Shown: in pieces, positions 59,883-64,000 of the stretch
Layout: each line of letters begins with the position of its first letter
How positions within the stretch are numbered: position 1 is the first letter of the stretch
Source: Ascarosepion bandense
Taxonomy: Eukaryota; Mollusca; Cephalopoda; Sepiida; Sepiidae
Length of the DNA: 64,000 nucleotides
Direction: 5' to 3'
Assembly (NCBI GenBank): GCA_037127315.1
Contig: JBBBDQ010000421.1
Location: 3,082,501 to 3,146,500 of the forward strand
Program-made: the position numbers and the translations under genes
The notes under the pieces: model-generated
Told to the model about the DNA's origin: nothing
Databases searched by the model: none
Seen by the model: the letters and a program-made list of their open reading frames with translations, nothing else

Positions 59883-60234
59883 AAGGATATCAAAATAGTG
59901 TTTAATCCGGGCTCTGTGCAGGACAGAGAACTTTTGAAGTCTGTTGAAATACGTAACATCTTCTCAAACAGAAGCGCGTTCCCCTATTTCCGTAAGTAGA
60001 TTTTGCTTGCTCATCAACAAGGATTAATTATTTATTGTTATAAATATCAGTTTAAAGCTGACTGTGTGGGTAAGACTATGCAGCGGTTAGAGGTAAGAAT
60101 TGCGCAATATATGCCTGGCTCTATCCATTGACACTCGCTAGGTACTCACAAATACATGGGCCTGCCATTGGCGAGCATTTGTTGAATCCGGACACTTGTA
60201 GGACTAGCTAGTGTTCTGATGTTAATAAAATAGT
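59883..60234. other. Unassigned spacer
   Basis: No recognisable feature. Confidence 0.6.
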
Positions 60235-61075
60235 TCTCGGGCCACATAACAAACCTCATCATACTGATAAACAGAACGCGCAGCAGAATCGGCTTAGAGA
60301 TAGGACAGGAACAATTTGGATTCATTAAAGATACCGGAACGAGTAATGCGATATTTATGCTCAGAATGCTATCTGAACGAGCAACACAAATGCAGAAGGA
60401 CCTTTATCATTGCTTTATATACTACGCAAAGGCGTTCGACAAAGTATGACACAAGGACTTAATAGAGGTGCTCGACAACCTCGACATTTTTGGAAAAGAC
60501 ATTAGAATAATCAAGAATATATATTAGCAGCAAACCGCTTGTGTACAAATAGGAAGGGAACTCAACAGGTATGCAAAAATAAAAGGGGGCGTAAGACAAG
60601 GATGTGTTTTCTCACCGGATCATTTTCACTTGTACAGCGAAGCAATTATGAGAGAAATGAAAGCCTCGCCAGGATTTGACATTGGCGGTCACAATCTCAA
60701 CAATATCAGATACGAGGATAACATGGTGCTGATAGCAGACACGGAAAGAAAAATGAAGGATCCTCTATAAAAGTTAGCAAAAGAAATGGAAAAGAAAGGA
60801 AACCTCAAGAAAACTTAATGTATGGTTAACAGCAAAAAGAGTCGCCTACTAGTTGTCGTATTGTATATATTAATACTCACAGGTCGGATAAAGGGAAGGA
60901 GAGACAGGGAGAAGCAGCGCGAGAAGTACTTGTTAGGTCTGAGCAAATGGTTGGCGGAGCGGGGCTTGGAAGAGATACCAAGAGAAAAATTATTGAGAGC
61001 AAGGACAGAGCCAAGTGAAAGTCCATGATCGCCTACGTCATGAAAGGAGACAGCACATGAAGAAGAAGAAGATAT
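60235..61075 (+). mobile_element. Decayed LINE (RT to C-terminus)
   Basis: Frames give LINRTRSRIGLEIGQEQFGF, IKDTGTSNAIFMLRMLSERA, a motif A-like YYAKAFDKV, motif B GVRQGCVFSPDHFHLYSEAI, a damaged motif C (IRYEDNMVLIADTE, where YADD would be expected) and, in 60,822-61,028, a C-terminal RIKGRRDREKQREKYLLGLS block. It ends with a GAAGAAGAAGAAGAT tail near 61,071. Multiple stops and an altered active site mark it as dead. Same protein class as the fragment at 15,965-16,330, unrelated to the array LINE. Confidence 0.8.
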
Positions 61076-61302
61076 GAAATAACAGAGCAATAAATGATAT
61101 ATATTAATAATGAATATACATTTTTCTCGCCGGTAGCACAACGTAGTTTTTAGGTGCCAATTGAAAACTTATATTTAGTTTTGTTTTAATACAAAACAAA
61201 AACGTAGCATATTGTATGCCGAACTTGGATAAATTAAAATCATTCGACCAAATATACACACAATTACACACTCACTCAGACACGACAACAAATACAAAAA
61301 AT

Positions 61303-61335
<33 letters not shown>

Positions 61336-61878
61336 TCGAAAAACGAAAAGCGTCCGCATCCATAAGGGATCTAACATTTCCGGTCACCTGACGAGGGAAA
61401 GGATGTGGAATTAAACTAAAAAAAAAGTATGGACAAAAAATACAAGGTTTCAATGGCCATACACACCCTAGCTAGTTTAAATTGGCGTAAAAACTAAAAG
61501 CAAAACAAACATAAACTATTTTGGATGGAGTTTTTGCATAAAGTGTCTTCAATATCTTGATGCCTAACTGCATCGAACTGCCATACTAATTCGGCTCCTT
61601 TCACTTGAGAGATGCTCGCATAATTCACTCACCTTTTGCAAAATTCTGATGGCCACCTTTCTGTCCTGTTATAGATTTTAAACTGATACTTAAAGAGCAG
61701 TTGGGAAGAGGAAAGCTTCTATAGGATACATTCTATCGCGTTGACCACACTACGCTTCACATAACACCTAGTAAACGCAAGAACACGTAGTGCTCAGACT
61801 TAGTTAACGCTACAAACAGAACTGGCCTCAAGGACAAAGAACTTTCCGCGATGTATTCAATAAACTTGCACTACGGGT
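61076..61878. other. Unassigned spacer with (CA)n
   Basis: Contains a (CA)n run at 61,306-61,335. Otherwise unrecognised. Confidence 0.6.
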
Positions 61879-62160
61879 CTATGAGCATGCAGTGGAAGGC
61901 GGCGAGAGCGAGAGTCTCAAGCGACTTACCGTAGTCGATGCAGTTGGGCGAATTTCCCAAACCCTCTGAAGAAAGTTTTTGTCTATCGAGAAGATTTTTC
62001 GTGTCACTAGCAAGGTGAGTGACTCTTCATCATAAGTAAAGCATTTCAATCCAGGTGCCCAAGGCCATATAGAGCGAGCCTTCTTCGCCAAACCGTGATT
62101 GTCATTCAGATCCTCTTGAACTGATCTCTTCAACAGTAACTGCAATAATTCCTTAGGGGA
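61879..62160 (-). other. 88-codon open frame of unknown nature
   Basis: Minus-strand frame 62,145-61,879 encodes a mixed-composition peptide (LLLKRSVQEDLNDNHGLAKK .. FLQRVWEIRPTAS) that is less low-complexity than the other short frames. No motif, splice-bounded exon structure or second copy supports it. It may be chance or the relic of an unrecognised repeat. Confidence 0.2.
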
Positions 62161-64000
62161 ATGTTAAAAAAATGTAATTGTACTTTATTTTTTATGAATA
62201 AAGTTGATTAACAAAAACAGAAATTATTCATGATTCAAACGAATAATACCGAGTATAAAAATGCGACATACTATCACAGTTATCGGAATTACTTTGGTGT
62301 AATAATGTTCAGTTTTTTAGCACAATTTTAACACTAATGTCCTTGAGAAATATATAAATCTGCTTCTCCCATCACCAAGAAGTTTTAGACAAGCATCTAG
62401 TCACTGGGGTTTTGTAGTGACTGACAAACAGCAGGTAGTCAGTAATCAATTAGCCATATCTTGTATGTGTCGTGTTCCTTCAGGACGTTGGAGATCAAGG
62501 CTCTCTACAATGTCCTGGTCTTTGCAGTGCTTAATAAAACTTAATTTTACTATCTCTTTAAATGCATGTTTTGCTTGTCATTTACACAATCTTTTTATAT
62601 AGGTTCTGCCTGATTTCCTTCGTCCCTCTTTTCTAAATATGTCTTATTTGTCAAGTTTTCCAAAGCGTTTGTCCTGCTTGTTTCCTATGGAATTAAACTA
62701 TTTTATTTTTGTCTCTTTTTGTCGCTATTTTCTCTAAAATTTCGTTGTTACTCTTATGTTCAGTCCATAGTATTCTCAACATTCTTTTCTAGAATCAGAT
62801 TTCTGCTGCTATCTCTCCTTTATCTGTTATGAGATTATCCAGAATTCATTGCCATAAAACATCGATAAGAATCCATAAGGATCGATATTAATTAACTATT
62901 AAATCGTCTTTTCTCTGTTTCTAGCGAAGTTTTCTTGTTTCTTAATATTTTGCTTAGCTTCTTTCACTATTCTAATACACTTTGGGATTTCTGTGTCGCA
63001 GTTTCCCCATAACGACATAATCTACTCAGACAGCATAGGCTTTTAGAATCTACTGACCTTACCAGCCCTGACATATATTGTACAATAACAGAAACATAAA
63101 ATTTTCGCCAACAAAATAAATAAGGTTTTGTCGGTGTGGGTGGATAATTAGTTTCAAGTCGCAAAATGAATTAGAGTTAATGGAAGTCTGAGTCCCATTA
63201 CACGAGCAATGTTATAGATTATGTCACACTTTTGACATTTGAAACACTTTGACTAATTGCTTTCATCTATTTCGTTTACTTTTGGTCTGCGAAGCGCGTG
63301 TTATCAGTTTAGGTCCAGTCCGAAGCGGGGCTGGAGGTCGCCTCCCCAGGTAACACCTATGTCTCAGGTGGAACCTAGGATCATTACCTGACACCTGAGG
63401 CGTCTCAAAAAGAGGATGCGCCGAAGAGACTGAACTATTTTTTAACCGTGGTCACACCTTAGAGACCTACGGATGGCAACTTAAGATAACGTTTTAATTA
63501 TCGAAGAAAATATATATTTATAGTATGTATACTGATAGATAGATAGATAGATAGGCTTTTCTGGCGAGACACAGCAGGATCTGTCAAAGGATGAATGCAT
63601 CTTGTTGTTGGGTAAACGGCAATCAAGCACAATCGAGAAGACTGGGCTTCATAATTGTATATTAATATTCAGCCATTGCAGTGATGACACAACGTCACTG
63701 AACAGACGTTCTGTCATCAAGGTCAAGGTGAAATGAATGGGGTCCATCAAATATACTTGCTCGTCTGTGGAGAAGAGTCTGCAGAATGGAGAATACGTTT
63801 TTCCTTACAAAAACTCGTAAACAGGTTATGGAAACATTGAGCAGCCCCAATTCGGGTATGGCAGTAATAATCTATTTTGTATAATCTTTTATCAATGTAA
63901 AGCATAGCAATTAATAACAGATATCTAATAGAGCGATACAATGAGCAGACCAATTTTCAGTTCAGTGGGTGACTTAATCTAATAGCTTTATACCAGACTA
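62161..64000. other. Unassigned flank
   Basis: Pyrimidine-rich plus strand at 62,580-62,830. A GC-richer patch at 63,290-63,450 has several short inverted CACCTGAGG/CCTCAGGTG-like motifs. A short (GATA)n lies at 63,533-63,554. No coding sequence or RNA gene recognised. Confidence 0.55.

Noticed and set aside
61381..61400. Another LINE target site (CACCTGACGAGGGAAAGG)
   Set aside because: Only about nine bases match the 17-bp target and no element sequence adjoins it.

Overview
The window looks like intergenic DNA from a large, repeat-rich animal genome, most likely a coleoid cephalopod and probably an octopus. The reasons are dense (TA)n, (CA)n and (GATA)n microsatellites, several families of tRNA-derived SINEs, jockey/CR1- and RTE-type LINE debris, Helitron-like ends, and the lack of any convincing host exon over 64 kb. 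The species call is an inference; I could not search a database.

Region by region. Positions 1-28,600 are old repeat sediment: LINE 3' fragments on both strands, three full and three decayed copies of one roughly 300-bp tRNA-derived SINE (SINE-A), three copies of a second SINE with a (TA)n tail (SINE-B), four Helitron-like copies, a full-length but decayed 5S rRNA pseudogene (4692-4810), two short elements carrying the 5' end of U2 snRNA (8262-8400 and 9122-9290), a hAT transposase relic, a GIY-YIG (Penelope-type) relic, two large fold-back structures (12.3 and 24.4 kb) and a 59-bp minisatellite (25.6-26.15 kb). Positions 59,883-64,000 return to unique sequence plus one decayed LINE.

The centre, 28,907-59,830, is the striking part: five consecutive, same-strand, full-length copies of one non-LTR retrotransposon (about 6.15-6.2 kb each). 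Each has a 5' UTR, ORF1 (RRM-like segment, CCHC zinc knuckle, Q-rich and S/P-rich linkers, conserved C-terminal domain), a 26-31-nt gap, ORF2 (AP-type endonuclease, reverse transcriptase with YADD, C-terminal CCHC finger) and a 3' UTR ending in a short hairpin plus AATAAATAGT. The architecture fits the L1/Tx1 superfamily, many members of which are target-specific. Every junction, and both ends of the array, carry the 17-bp sequence GCCCTGACGAGCCGTTG. The array splits one copy of a short interspersed repeat whose unsplit form lies inverted at 28,598-28,680. Each insertion regenerates its own target, which explains the head-to-tail growth.

How the parts fit: ORF1 would coat the RNA, ORF2 would nick the target and copy the RNA from its 3' hairpin, and the duplicated target would accept the next copy. 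Copies 2, 3 and 5 have both ORFs open. Copy 4 has a one-base frameshift in ORF1, and copy 1 carries many one-base insertions. ORF2 proteins of copies 2-5 differ by 0-3 residues, yet ORF1 and the 5' UTR are strongly diverged and mosaic. All five copies keep a GTGAGTAC donor-like motif in the 5' UTR and a polypyrimidine-CAG acceptor-like motif just before the ORF2 ATG, suggesting that ORF2 might be made from a spliced RNA that skips ORF1.
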